This document shows positions 21,053 to 32,247 of a DNA stretch of 64,000 nucleotides, piece by piece. How positions within the stretch are numbered: the stretch's first letter is position 1; each line of letters opens with the position of its first letter. This stretch comes from Seiridium cupressi. Lineage: Eukaryota; Ascomycota; Sordariomycetes; Amphisphaeriales; Sporocadaceae. Below the pieces are notes generated by a model, which was given only the letters and a program-made list of their open reading frames with translations, was not told the origin of the DNA and searched no databases. The translations under genes were made by a program, and so were the position numbers. The DNA lies in NCBI GenBank assembly GCA_036674765.1, contig JARVKI010000070.1, positions 124,001 to 188,000 of the forward strand, written 5' to 3'.

Positions 21053-21609
21053 TCTTTCAGTATGGAACTATGACTAGCCTGTGAGCCTTGTCACTAAGCC
21101 TCGTTCTTTTTTGATCAGAGTGATAAGTGATAGTAATGAGATTGTTCCAGATTATTCGATGCAAATTTCCACCTAAAAGATAAAAGGTGAAGAGCAATTC
21201 AGCGGGGCAACACTATGACGACTACAGCTATCAGGGAGACTCTCTTCATATCCTCTCCCCTACGCAGGCTTGGCATACGTGGAAATCAGAGAAGCTGGAG
21301 GCCTAAGGCTGCCCATATGCTTCGATGGCACCAGCTAAATACTGGCTGACTGTACTCTCCGAAGCAGACCAGTAACATGTGAATTAGATTGTTACCACGC
21401 CTCCCAAGGAAGCGCCGGAGGGATCGTATATCCTCGTAAAGGATCTTAATACGCACCACCCGTTGTGGGATGTACATGCGAGGTCGTCTAGAAATAGCAA
21501 GCTGGGCATGGAGTTCGCGCAACGTCAGCGGCTCAAGCTTGCCATGCCGCACGGGGAGGGTACGGGGTAGAAACGCTGGCATAGAGACTTAACGATTGAC
21601 TTATTCTGT

Positions 21610-22313
21610 GTTACGGACAGAACATGGGTGCTGTACAATGTAGACTTAGGGCTCCAAGAGTCGAATCACCGTTCTCAAGCCATACGAGTACCGATGGGCT
21701 TAGAGGCAGAGCTGGCAAGCGTGAAGAGCGCGGAGGGATAAAATTGGATGATGGCGGCTCGAGGCCTTATCAAGCCCGAGGCGGCGATACGATTCGGAAT
21801 AATGATTCCCTCCGAGATCCGGACAGAACTGGATCAGACATTCGACTGGGTGGTAAACTAGCTGCAGGAGATCGCCGACTTTGCCATACCGACATGGACG
21901 ACCGGACGAGGGGGAAGGGTGCCGTGGTAGTGCCCTCGGCAGCGAAGATGCGCGCCACGGCGAAGAGGAGGTGGGAAAAATACCTCGCGGCTCGTAAGGA
22001 GAATAACTGGCGAGCATATACGGAAGCCAGTAGGGAACAAAGGAAGGAGATCGAGGAGATCCAGATCCGTACGAGGTACTATCGGCCGGAGGCTAAGGCG
22101 AGGGATAACAAGACCCAATGGGCGTTTTGGAAATGGGCTCGATTACTCAATTATACACCGCCGGGAGGACACGAAATACCGGGATCTGGAGCGAGGTAGG
22201 GGGCTTCCTTTGGAGAGCACCCACAGTGATAAGACGAGGGTATTTACCCGATGGTTCTTTCCAAGTCCACACGTAGATTTTTCGGATATGTAACCTGCGC
22301 GAACGGGATGATT
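21610..22313 (+). mobile_element. Probable remnant of a Tad-type LINE (non-LTR) retrotransposon
   Basis: Plus-strand fragments in different frames resemble the linker between the endonuclease and reverse transcriptase of fungal Tad-like LINE ORF2. A basic helical stretch (RRWEKYLAARKENNWRAY, then WAFWKWARLLNYTPPGG) is followed in another frame by DKTRVFTRWFFPSPHVDFSDM-like residues. These correspond to the recurrent 'K-R-V-x(3)-FFP-x(4)-DLSD' signature seen in this family. Stops and frameshifts separate the pieces. I find no intact reverse transcriptase, 3' repeat or target-site duplication, so the boundaries are approximate. Confidence 0.45.
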
Positions 22314-23525
22314 ATCTGTAATTCCTCCAATAACTGCCTAACAAGTAACGTTCCTAACGTGGGTATATCAAGTCTAAAGGTTCGATCGATTTACGCCGTG
22401 TCTCCTGGCATTCATTACCCAAAGCATAAAAAACCATATAACACTGAGGATTCCTCAATAATTACCTACCCAACTACTGACCCAGCAGTTCATGGGCTGA
22501 TTTATGTGCTATGGTTTGGCTTATTATACCAACCTCCCCCCCACAAGCGGAGGCACCGCGTCCAACATTTGGCATAAGAGGATATAGTCCATTTAAGCCG
22601 CCCATTTTAGAATAATCAGGACGGGACCTTAAGAGTTTAACGTTTTCCATCATTACGTCGCATCAGCTTACTGTTTTGAAATCGCTCTATTACCCTTAAA
22701 TCTTCGGCACGATTCTTGATAAGGCGCACTTAACTAATCCGACTGAACTACGAGAGCCGGTGAATTATAATGCGATGTTGTGCGGAGTATTAATTTTTCA
22801 GAGATAATAAGTGGTAAGGCGGCAATCTCGAAAGGGTATGGACTTCATGCAAACAGTATAGGTCTGGCCCTTGATTACAAAGAGATTAATTGCGAGATGA
22901 TGGATATTAAAGTCCACGATCAGTAGCATGTGTATGATATTAGTTTACACGCATTACTGTGATCCCCTTTTATTTGACCAAAGGTGGATGCGCTGTGTTT
23001 GAGACTACTGTAGCTTGCATGGCGCTACATTGTTCAAAGAGGACGGCGGTGAAGGCGTGGTGGTGAGGTGGATGGTTCAAGGGAGGAGTTTCAGTGCGAC
23101 CAGGATTGAGTGCTTTGCCAGGGATTACGGAGCTGCCAAGTCGCTAGGCGTGAGTTGCGCCTCGTACTGCGGCACCTAGATTCCGACGGTAGAAGGATGA
23201 CGGTTAGAGGGACTCTATCTCACTTGCTACAAAGGACCAACTCGGACAAAGCTGCTTAACTGGTAGTAGTTGTTTGGCACGATCCTCCAATCAGGTTTCG
23301 GAGATCAATCCCTAAGGCTCCAAGATGGTTAAAACCCACCTCGTATTACTGACACCTGGCTAATATTAGAACATAGCACTAGTGCTAGATCCTTTACTGG
23401 AATACACAGTAGCTTGCTAGAATACATGTAGCGTTCGAGACAATTAAAAAAAGGGTATAATAATTGAATAGAATATTATTACTCTCGTGATACAATTATT
23501 ATATTTCCGCATTGCCCGCGAAATG
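22314..23525. other. A/T-rich stretch without genes inside the decayed interval
   Basis: No frame longer than about 100 codons or with a recognisable domain is present. The sequence is A/T-rich with many TAA/TTA trinucleotides, in contrast to the G/C-rich genes on either side. It may be the mutated remainder of the LINE or another inserted element. Confidence 0.5.
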
Positions 23526-24104
23526 CTACCTGGTTTCTACGGGTAGAGTCTTGAAGCGATTTCGACTAGCAAGAGTACCAGAACCGAACTTTACTCCAAA
23601 TAACCTTATACCAATTAAACATCCGACAAGGCCGGCCCTAGACCCATTGGCTACATTAGCCAGGTGACAGCCCCACAGAATGCCTGCCGTGTGCGCATTA
23701 TCATCAATCGGCCTCAGCTGGATACTGTAAATTGCCGGGTCCCCCGGAGAGATCGTACCATGACGTTTCAGAGGACTGGCTGCGGAAATGGGAGGGATAG
23801 TGGCTAGGTACCACGTGGGAACTGCGAAATAATCCCGGAATTCCTCCTCCGTCACTGATTGGAGAAAAGCCTTCGGTTATGTGTACGTTAGCCGTTGAAA
23901 GGTCATCTGCCGATGGCTCCTGTGCTTTTCACTAGCAAGTTCACCTTCCTCAAAGCTCTCCTCTGCTGCCAAGTACTTCTTGAACTTTTCCTAATTGGCT
24001 CTTAGCCACTTGTGATGATTGGTGGCCCAATATGGTGTCAAGGCCGGCGTGGGATCCAATTTGTGGTAGATCTGTTCGGAGTTGTTGGGTCGTATGGAAT
24101 CCAT
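23526..24104 (-). pseudogene. Broken hypothetical gene with in-frame TAG
   Basis: From the ATG at 24104 the minus strand reads MDSIRPNNSEQIYHKLDPT and on to HHKWLRAN, meets TAG at 23993-23991, and resumes in the same frame with EKFKKYLAAEESFEEGEL. After a further stop, a second frame (23526 to about 23850) reads VTEEEFRDYFAVPTWYLAT and continues for about 100 codons. I do not recognise the family. The composition is coding-like, and the context beside the LINE-like and UstYa remnants suggests a decayed gene or element-encoded protein. Confidence 0.35.
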
Positions 24105-24204
24105 GGTGATTAATCCGGAGGACGCTTGTAAAAGCGAAGGGACTCACGGAGAAATTAGGTTTTGTAGTTGGCATATAAATAGTTAACTATCGCGAGGCAA
24201 CGTC

Positions 24205-24212
24205 TTATATAG
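24205..24212 (+). promoter_or_regulatory. Candidate TATA box of the arabinanase gene
   Basis: TTATATAG lies about 65 bases upstream of the start codon at 24273. Inducible secreted-enzyme genes of filamentous fungi commonly have TATA boxes in this position. Confidence 0.45.
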
Positions 24213-24272
24213 ACAAAAGCAAACAGTGACTTTAGCATACAGATTCAGCAAAGATCTAGGATACAGCCCAAG

Positions 24273-25229
24273 ATGAACTCACTACGGAAGTTCGCCATCA
24301 ACAGCATGCTCGCTGCTACCGCCATGGCGGCCATTCTGGCTAGGTCATACGTCGGCCCGGGCAAGGTCACAGGCGACACCTTTATTCATGACCCATCCAT
24401 GGTCAAGACACCGAGCGGCACCTACATAGCCGCATTCACGGCAGATAACATTGGCCTTAAGACATCATCCGACCGTACAAATTGGAAGGACGCCGGCGCC
24501 GCCTTCCCGAATGGTGCGCCTTGGACTACGGCCTACACCGGCGGCGACAAGAACCTCTGGGCACCTGATATTTCGTACGTGAATGGTGAATACTTTATGT
24601 ACTACTCTGCCTCGTCGTTCGGATCTTCCAAATCGGCTATTTTCTTCGCGAAGAGCCCGACTGGCCAGTCCGGCTCTTGGACGAATCAGGGTTTAGTCGT
24701 TGAGTCCACCGCCACCAGCGGTTATAATGCCATTGATCCCAACCTGGTCATTGATGCTTCAGGAAAGTGGTGGCTTGCCTTCGGCTCTTTCTGGGGTGGT
24801 CTCAAGATGGTTCAGCTGGACCCCAGTACCGGCAAACCCCTCAACAACAACCTGATCTCCATCGCCTATCGCCCCAGCGGCGAGCACGCCGTCGAAGCAC
24901 CCTACATCACCCGACACGGCGACTACTACTACCTATGGGTATCTTTCAACAGGTGCTGCCAGGGTGCCTCCAGCACGTACCGCATCATGGTTGGCCGATC
25001 CAAGAGCGTTACGGGCCCATACCTCGACCGCAGCGGTGTCGACATGATGGAGGGCGGTGGCTCCGAGGTGCTAGCCAGCCACGACTCGATCCACGGACCT
25101 GGTCACAACGCCGTCTTCACCGATGGGGATGGTGACATTTTGGTGTACCACTACTACAACGATGCTGGCACCGCGCAACTAGGCCTCAACAACATCCAGT
25201 ATACCAATGGCTGGCCTGCTGTTGCTTAA
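24273..25229 (+). CDS. GH43 endo-1,5-alpha-L-arabinanase, secreted
   Basis: A single exon encodes 318 residues, the usual length for fungal ABNA enzymes. The N-terminal 25 residues form a hydrophobic leader (SMLAATAMAAILA). The five-bladed propeller signatures of GH43 are present with all three carboxylates. Asp40 in HDPSMVK is the base, Asp155 in NAIDPNLVID adjusts pKa and position, and Glu208 in HAVEAPYI is the acid. WAPDISY and the terminal GHNAVFTD segment are also typical. The enzyme cleaves internal alpha-1,5 links of arabinan side chains of pectin. It is an intact, G/C-rich gene immediately downstream of a decayed A/T-rich interval, with no other pectin gene nearby. Confidence 0.92.
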   Translation: MNSLRKFAINSMLAATAMAAILARSYVGPGKVTGDTFIHDPSMVKTPSGTYIAAFTADNIGLKTSSDRTNWKDAGAAFPNGAPWTTAYTGGDKNLWAPDISYVNGEYFMYYSASSFGSSKSAIFFAKSPTGQSGSWTNQGLVVESTATSGYNAIDPNLVIDASGKWWLAFGSFWGGLKMVQLDPSTGKPLNNNLISIAYRPSGEHAVEAPYITRHGDYYYLWVSFNRCCQGASSTYRIMVGRSKSVTGPYLDRSGVDMMEGGGSEVLASHDSIHGPGHNAVFTDGDGDILVYHYYNDAGTAQLGLNNIQYTNGWPAVA

Positions 25230-26765
25230 AACAAAACCTTCCCTTTCTCTTGCCATGTATATACTGCATTTACATCCCTTATATATATACCGCCTGTTAC
25301 TTCCCTGTATATCTTTCGCTACCTTTTTCCCATAAATCACGTTAGTCTCAAACGGACGAGGATGAGGATGATGATGGTTGGCTTATTCTATTTCAAACCC
25401 GACCTCACACTTCTTCTATGTATATAGATTGCCTCTTTTGTGTATTCAGTTACAACCAATACCATGTTACAACAGTTGAGGCATGAATGCTTACTTCTTA
25501 AGAGGATAGTCCATCATTTCTTAATCTTGGGCTCTTGTGTATAATCATCCCTTTCCACCGTTGCCTTATTAGACCAACAAGGACTTTAGGAGCCGTTCCT
25601 GGGCGATCCTGCAAATTGAAAACATGACTCAGGAGTGGTCTTGAGAGCACAGTGTTAGAACCTTTTCCTAGCGCAAGAAATTAACGTCCCCCATTATTGA
25701 GGTGTAGCATCGATCCGCCCGATGGTTTCCACGTCGTATCAATTTTCCAAAAGAGGGCGCAGTGGGCGGTGATGTGGTGCTACATGCGTTCAAGTTACTT
25801 ATGATCCGGAGAAACAACCAATGTTATAAAAGATGGAAACTGGCAAGGCTTCAGCTACTGTGGGAAGATATGGGAAGAGCATTAATAATCTTTGCTAGCA
25901 GCGACGGAGCAAGATCCCAGATCACGGCGCCTGTTCTCATTCCATTCTGCATTTCAGACTAGTCGATTATGTCAGAAGTCCTTTCTCATTGTGGTCTGTG
26001 TGATTGTTCAAGTGGCTGCGTAGAACCGTACCGCTTCCAGCCTAACCGAAATTCGAATTGTTCCAGCATTTCGGAATGAATATCGATCCAGCTCGTCCGC
26101 GATGTATGAGAAGATCAGTCAGCTCCAAAACTGCCCCACTACATACACAGTAAGAGTTAAGGTTCTTGGAAAAGCGTACTAGATACTAAGTCAACCTTTG
26201 CTCTCGCCTGCCGAAGTCATTCCAAGGGTGAACAGAAAGCAATCTACAGTTCGGACCTTAGGATGACATCGCATTCAAATAGTCTATTTCTCAGAACCCG
26301 CCGCCTGCTTGGTGATGTGGTTGTATAACCCGTAACCCGAAGTTGAAGGATCCTCTAGTCCTGGTTTCAAAGTCAACGTCGGTACCCCGTAGTCTCCGCC
26401 ATTCTGCGGATGATACGCGATAGGCTCCGTGACGGATATATTTCGCAGCTTCTCACGAAGCTCAACGCCCATATACACGTATTTTACTCGTGCGAATGAC
26501 GCAACAACATGGCTTTTCATTTTCTCGCAGAGTGCGGAAACTGAATATGTTCTTCCCCAGGATGTCATGAGTGACGTCATTGTGCGTCATGGAGTGAATT
26601 AAAATTGTTCTTTCCAAAGTCTTGTCTCGTACTATTGAGGCCCTATCGCAGCAATCTTCGATCATACGTACCCGATCAAGGTTGCTGCCACGGAACAATC
26701 ACGGGAAACCAAGCCTTCATAGCTTTCATAGCTTGACCCATGTGCCCTTTCCAGCGTTTGATACC
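25230..26765. other. Intergenic region with one unassigned minus-strand frame
   Basis: This holds the 3' flank of the arabinanase gene and the promoter of the N-acetyltransferase gene. At 26284-26580 a minus-strand frame of 98 codons starts with ATG and ends GDYGVPTLTLKPGLEDPSTS, then SGYGLYNH. It looks coding but I cannot assign it, and it could be the last exon of a gene fragment. No other feature is supported. Confidence 0.4.
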
Positions 26766-27803
26766 ATGGCAGACCGCATGCGATTTGACGACTCGCAATT
26801 GGCAGACTATTATGCTCGCATCGCCCTACCAAAGGACAAGCACTCACTCTCGACCGGCAACCTGTCAAATGAGGAACAGCTGAGATACTTGGAGCTACTA
26901 AAGAAGCACCACCTCGTCAACATCCCATTTGAGAACCTCACCTTGCACTACTCCTGGCATAGAGTGGTGGACGTCAAACCGCGACATCTTTTCAGCAAGA
27001 TCGTGAAGCAAAATGGGAGAGGTGGCTACTGCATGGAAGTGAACTCTCTTTTCCACACCTTGCTGTTGACGCTGGGCTTCAATGTCTACATGGCAGGTGC
27101 CAGAGTCTATGATCCCGGAAGGAAGTTCTATGGTGGCTTCTCGCATTGCGTGAACATCGTGCAAATTGGTGGGATTCAATATATGGTCGATGTAGGTTTC
27201 GGTGCAAACGGACCTTCGTCTGTGATACCATTGCAACCAGGACACGAGCAAGCGCATATTGAACCGGCGAGGATGCGACTCGTCCACGAACCGATTGCGC
27301 AAAACGTGAATCAGGACTGCAAGGTATGGATCTATCAGCACAAGATTGACGACCAGGCTGGTTGGGTGCCCATGTACTGTTTCGTGGACTTCGAGTTTCT
27401 ACTCGAGGACATCCGCGGGATGAACCTTTCTCCTTCCAAAAGTCCTTCTTCCTTCTTCAGGCACAAGATTCTGACTACTAGGTTCACGACAACGCGAGAG
27501 GTCCATGTGGACAAGGACTTGAGACCGAAGGAAGCTCTCGAGTTTGGAGGTGAAATCGATGGTGCGTTGATTATAGATCACGACAAGCTCAAGTGGCGAC
27601 GCAATGGCAAGACCGTTCTGGAAAGGACCCTTGAGTCCGAGGAGGAAAGGCTCACCGCCTTGAAGAAGTACTTTGGCATTCAATTAGCGGTCGAAGATCG
27701 CGAGGCAATACGGGGAACCGTTGGAGCTATAGTAAGTTGGAAGTGAAATCCATCGACTTTCGTTGGTAATTGCTAACAATGATCGAATCCATAGAAGCAC
27801 TAG
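26766..27803 (+). CDS. Arylamine N-acetyltransferase (NAT)
   Basis: The start is the ATG at 26766; the upstream open frame has no earlier ATG. The catalytic triad is complete: Cys89 in GRGGYCMEVN, His127 in GGFSHCVN and Asp142 in MVDVGFG. The family start LVNIPFENL is also present. NATs transfer acetyl or malonyl from CoA to arylamines, and in Fusarium relatives detoxify 2-aminophenol derived from benzoxazolinones. Near the end a canonical intron (27732-27794, GTAAGT donor, GCTAAC branch, ATAG acceptor) gives 324 residues ending IKH. Reading through it would give 326 residues ending at 27746. The protein is cytosolic, with no signal peptide. Confidence 0.9.
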
Positions 27804-28423
27804 CTGAGGACGAGATGCCATTGATCACAGAGAGGTTCGGCATGCCAATTATGGAACTGTAGTTGCGATGCCGTGTGCTCTAGGCATAGACATATTGATG
27901 TAGAGCCCCAGCCTCCGTTCCGGTTCTTGTTGGCCATGTGACGGAAACTTAACACCTCTATCTGAGATCTTTGACTGCTGGTAATTCTTTGTAGTTATCC
28001 ACCAATAATCTTGTAGACCCGCGTAGGCGGCCTGTCTCGTATATCTGATATTAAAGCAAATCATCAAAGATTGAGAGTGCTTCTTCTAGAATAAAATTAT
28101 GTGGGCGTTCTCATTCACATATGTCGAGACCAAGTTGCCTTGGTGAGGCCGTAGAGGTGCTCATCAACCATGTAAATTAGCACTACTGCATGGGAACCCT
28201 ACATTGTATTCGCTCTATAACGCCTGCCAACCTACTTCGAGATTGGCGCAACAAGTCAAGGCAGTGACGCTGCAGCTTGAGCTTTCCTCGCCGCAACGTC
28301 AGGCACCTAGGCAGTCACTCAGCCCCACCAACAACAACCTGGAAAGCAACATCACAGCACGGAAATCACTAGCACCATAGCAACAAAGTTTTACTGACAA
28401 ACAATCATCAGAGCACAAAAAGT
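27804..28423. other. Intergenic region, no gene seen
   Basis: Short frames only. The stretch separates two same-strand genes and includes the promoter of the exonuclease gene. Confidence 0.5.
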
Positions 28424-29741
28424 ATGGATAGCACAAACAACGGATCAAAACCCCGAATGGCCAAAGGCGGTTGCTTTTCACAGACTAGCCCAGTAGATTC
28501 TCTCACGGGACCGATAACTATGTCCCCAAGCCCTCAAGTTGCCCTCAAGGCATATGCGGCCCCAACGAGAGCCACGACGGGTACGAGTGAGAATCAGGAC
28601 CTTGGTACTCCGTCTAACGGTCAGTCCCAATGCCAGCACAGATACGAATCCTGGCACGGTCTTCTAATGATCAAGCTAACGTGGAGCAGATACTCATGTA
28701 TCGTCGAAGCCCATCGTCTTTCTCCCTTCGCCGGTGTACCCTCTTGTCTCCTGCCTCCCCGCTGACCGAATATCAAATGGCAAGAACCAGTACAGCCTGT
28801 TCAATTCTCCAGACCAAGAGGTTATTTACCAGGCTCTGAGGCTTCGATGCCACGCAGAGAGCCTCCTCCAGCAGAAGCGATTCCTCACCGCTGGTAACCG
28901 TTCATCGTGGTCCGATGGTCGCTTGCCCCGTGGTATCGATGCTGCTGACTTCTTGGTCACTGCCCAGTCATCATCTAAAACCATTCGTCGAGTGGTTGCC
29001 ATTGACTGTGAGATGGTTGGGGTCAGGCCCAGTAATCCGCAAGAGGATAAGGCGAGGAGCGAGTTGGCCCAGCTCTGTGCGATTGATGTCTTGACGGGAG
29101 AGGTGCTGATTGACAAATTGGTCCTACCAAAGGAAACTGTGGTTGACTGGCGCACGAGGTACAGCGGAGTATCGTATCCAGCAACTAGGATCGCCAAAGC
29201 CCAAGGCAGACTGCTGCATGGCTGGCGAGCTGCGCGTACCGAGCTATTGAACTATGTCGACGCGGAAACGATCATCGTCGGACACAGTGTACTACACGAT
29301 CTTCAAATGCTACGTCTAGCGCATAGCAAGATCGTCGATACCGCGTTTCAGACAGCCGAGTCTGTTTTTGGCGACATGAAGATGTGCACCAGGCTTTGGG
29401 GTCTCAAAGAGCTAGCGAAGGTACTTACCAACCTCTCTATCCAGATCGGCAAGAAGGGTCATGACTGCATTGAGGATACTTTAGCCACACGCGAGATAGC
29501 GTTGTGGTGTATCTGCTACCCGGAAAACTTGGCTGCATGGGCTGCGGCCAAGAGAGAAGACTTGAAGAAGCAGAAGATTGAACGGGAGAAGAGACTCAAG
29601 GAGGAGGCGAAGAAGAGACGAGAGGCGGAGCTGGCACAGAGTGGGACTATGGCTGGGGACCAAGGTTTGTCACAGGCTCCCCTACCACCGCTAGGATCAC
29701 ATGTTTCGACCAACACCTTGTTTGACTTTGGTCAGTCGTGA
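28424..29741 (+). CDS. DEDDh 3'-5' RNA exonuclease, REX/REXO4-like
   Basis: Exon 1 (28424-28619) and exon 2 (28690-29741) join in phase across a 70-nt intron with GTCAGT donor and CTAAC branch point, giving 415 residues. The exonuclease core carries the DEDDh motifs: AIDCEMVG (DxE), IIVGHSVLHDLQMLRL (second D) and GHDCIEDTLATREIALW (H and final D). This is the signature of the Rex1/Rex3/Rex4 group that trims rRNA and small RNA 3' ends in the nucleus. A Lys/Arg/Glu-rich helix and a Pro/Gly tail follow. Assignment to a particular REX paralogue is uncertain. Confidence 0.88.
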
Positions 29742-30372
29742 GGGATTTGGAGGTAACAGGCACAGCATCAATTCCGGGGTCTTATATTTGGGGCTGCTCT
29801 CTACACCAAAGGCGGTAAATCGTCATGTTTTCCCCTTCATCTTTACTTGACCCGTGGCCCTGGGGGAGGGGTCAAGGAATACAAGGACTCCGGTTGTCGA
29901 ATGCTTCTCGCCTCCAACAAAACAAGCCTCATCAAGCGCTGCCACCAACTGGACGACGTCGTGTAGGAGGCGATCGGCCGCCAAGCGAACACCCGTTCCC
30001 CCTGCATGTATATCGTCAATAACCAATCCCCACCATTTTGGTGGTATGGTTGAGACTGTGGTATGCAAGTTGTATAGGCCAATTATACGGACAAGCCAGT
30101 CCATCGTGAAAATTCGCACTCTTTCTCCGTACACTTCCACACAGATACTCGATGGTGAACCTAGAGTCCAGCAGGGACGCCCGCTAACTCTCAGCGCAAG
30201 TCTCTTAAAGAAGTGTATACAAGCGTCGAGTATTAATACTGCAGATCTCGCCAGCCCATTGTTGCAACACCGCAGCAAATCCAAGTTCCAACGGGCTCAG
30301 TATAGGATAATACGATGCGAGAAGACACAGGTGGGACGTGTTAGATTTCATCTTCGCAATAAATATACCCAA
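29742..30372. other. Convergent intergenic region with ambiguous overlapping frames
   Basis: The gap between two converging genes carries a 232-codon plus frame (29854-30552) and a 153-codon minus frame (29823-30284), neither starting with ATG. The minus frame includes LVIDDIHAGGTGVRLAADRL, vaguely like a phosphoribosyltransferase loop, but no supporting domain is visible. I do not call either. Confidence 0.4.
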
Positions 30373-32247
30373 TCATTGACAAACACCAGCGATGACGGCC
30401 ATAACGGCGCCATAGGCTCCGGCACATATATAGACATGCTTTGTAGCGTACGTTCCGACCTCCTGGGTTTGAAGAAGTGCTCCGACAACTCCCAATCCGA
30501 ACAAAATCACGACCACCATTCGGCTCAAGTATCCGGGTATCAAACTGAATGATAATGTGGGAATTACGACAGCCGTCACCATGGCGAAATTGATAGGGTC
30601 CAAAGCGCGATCAGCCACGTTATCCTTTTCATTTTGATTAAGAGAGTTATGCTGAAAAGAGCTTGCCCGCGATCCGGGGCTTGCTAAGATGGGTTCTTGT
30701 CGTGGCATAGGAGTCGCTGCCGTATCCTCATCATTGTCGCTGGATTCGGACGTCTCATCTAGGCACACGAGATCTTCACTCTGGTCCAGGAAATGCGTTT
30801 CGGTCTCGGCAATGAGCGCATGTGTAGCCAGATACCCACGATACTCGTGAACATCTGCCATTGTGGGAGATTCGAGGCATTCTGTTGACTTGAAGGATGA
30901 CAGTATACGGTCTGGGGTGAGTTAGCCAACGTTCCACTGGCGAACATTTGCTCGCATGGGACACAAAACTTTACGCAGGCGCTGTCTTGAAGATTGGATG
31001 GGAGAATGTTGGCGAGACTTACTATATTGCTCTAGCTTGAAACCGATCTTCCCTAGAACGTCCGTCCTGTGCCACTGAAGCTCGCCTCCAGAGAGGGCTT
31101 CAGCCCGGCGAGATGCTGGGAGAATACAATTTTGCACACGCCGAGTCTGAGTGTCAGTAGTGTCCAGCCTGTGAAGTTGCTCCTCAAGTTCACAGAGTTC
31201 ATCTTGTAGATGCAGTAATAGACGATGATTCAATATCTCAAATCTCCGGTACATGGGGCGCAGACGTGGGCCAGAGCGGTCAGAGTCCTGGCCCGCGAGT
31301 TGGGTTGCCAACTGCTCATAGCCCGTCAATGGAAGTTTCTCTGCCCTCGGTAGGTGCTTGATGTGAGGTTGTGCGGGAGCTTGACCTGAGATGCGCGATG
31401 ACAGAACCTTGGGCGAGATGTGTGGCAGATCCGCTTTGCCTCGGGGCATTTCTGGCGTCCCATAGCTTCTGTGACGCCTGTTCGAGGAGAATGCTGACCG
31501 TAGCGGAAGCCCTCTATTCGCTGGACTCTGCTCCGGGCTTGTACTTCGATCGGTGTCATGGTCAGCAGCCTCTGACAGCCCATCGCTGTAAGGGATGCTG
31601 CGAGACGAAGATGCAGTGCTTCGGCTAGACGGAGAAGTACTCATTGGTGACATTGAAGAACGGTAAGCGGATGCATCGTCGAATGAGGCCCTTATAGCTT
31701 CTTGCGAAATCGTTGGCGAGTCAGGGTCCAAGTATTTGAATGCATCCAGCTTTGTCGAGGGCGACCCCTTGGACTTTCGGTCTCGTTTGACTCGGCTTCC
31801 CCTTCTCTCATATGATGATTCAGTCACAGTTGAGCTGCTCCCACTTTCACTCTCTGATTCATTCGTCTCGTTGACTACACTAGTGGCATCTGGAACAGTC
31901 GCTGGTGACACGGATCGGTGTGGTAGCTCCACGTCCGGCTCTAGATAAGTCTCCGTAACTAATTGGCCTTTCCCTATAGCCTCGTCCAGCGGGCTTTCAG
32001 AAGCGTGGTCCGTCACGACTCCATTGGGTCCAGTTGAATCTCTCCGTGTTTCTTCTGGATGGATTACATCGGATACTCGCACTGCTGTTACTGATCGCTG
32101 ATGGGTCTTCTTTCGTCCTCGAGATTCGTCCCTTTCTAGGCGAGCTGCAATCGGCGCATCATCCTGCACAGAGCGAGGTCTCTCAGGAAAGCCCAGAAAC
32201 GGCCCGGCATTGCCGTCTCCTTCGTCCAAGAAAACAGTGGCATCCAT
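30373..32247 (-). CDS. DUF6594 membrane protein
   Basis: Exons 32247-31023 and 30881-30373 join in phase through a 141-nt intron (GTAAGT donor) to give 577 residues. The first 300 residues are Ser/Pro-rich and disordered. From about residue 320 the DUF6594 core appears: GYEQLATQLAG, YRRFEILNHRLLLHLQDEL, CELEEQLHRLD, and ALSGGELQWHRTDVLGKIG. The segment EYRGYLATHALIAETETHFLD follows after the intron. Three hydrophobic helices close the protein (MVTAVVIPTLSFSLIPGY, VVVILFGLGVVGALL, ICAGAYGAVMAVIAGV). The family is fungal-specific and its role is unknown. The gene is intact and divergent from GatB. Confidence 0.87.

Noticed and set aside
19072..24104. RiPP biosynthetic cluster around the UstYa-like gene
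   Set aside because: No precursor with repeated core peptides and Kex2 sites, no methyltransferase or second UstYa nearby, and the gene is broken.
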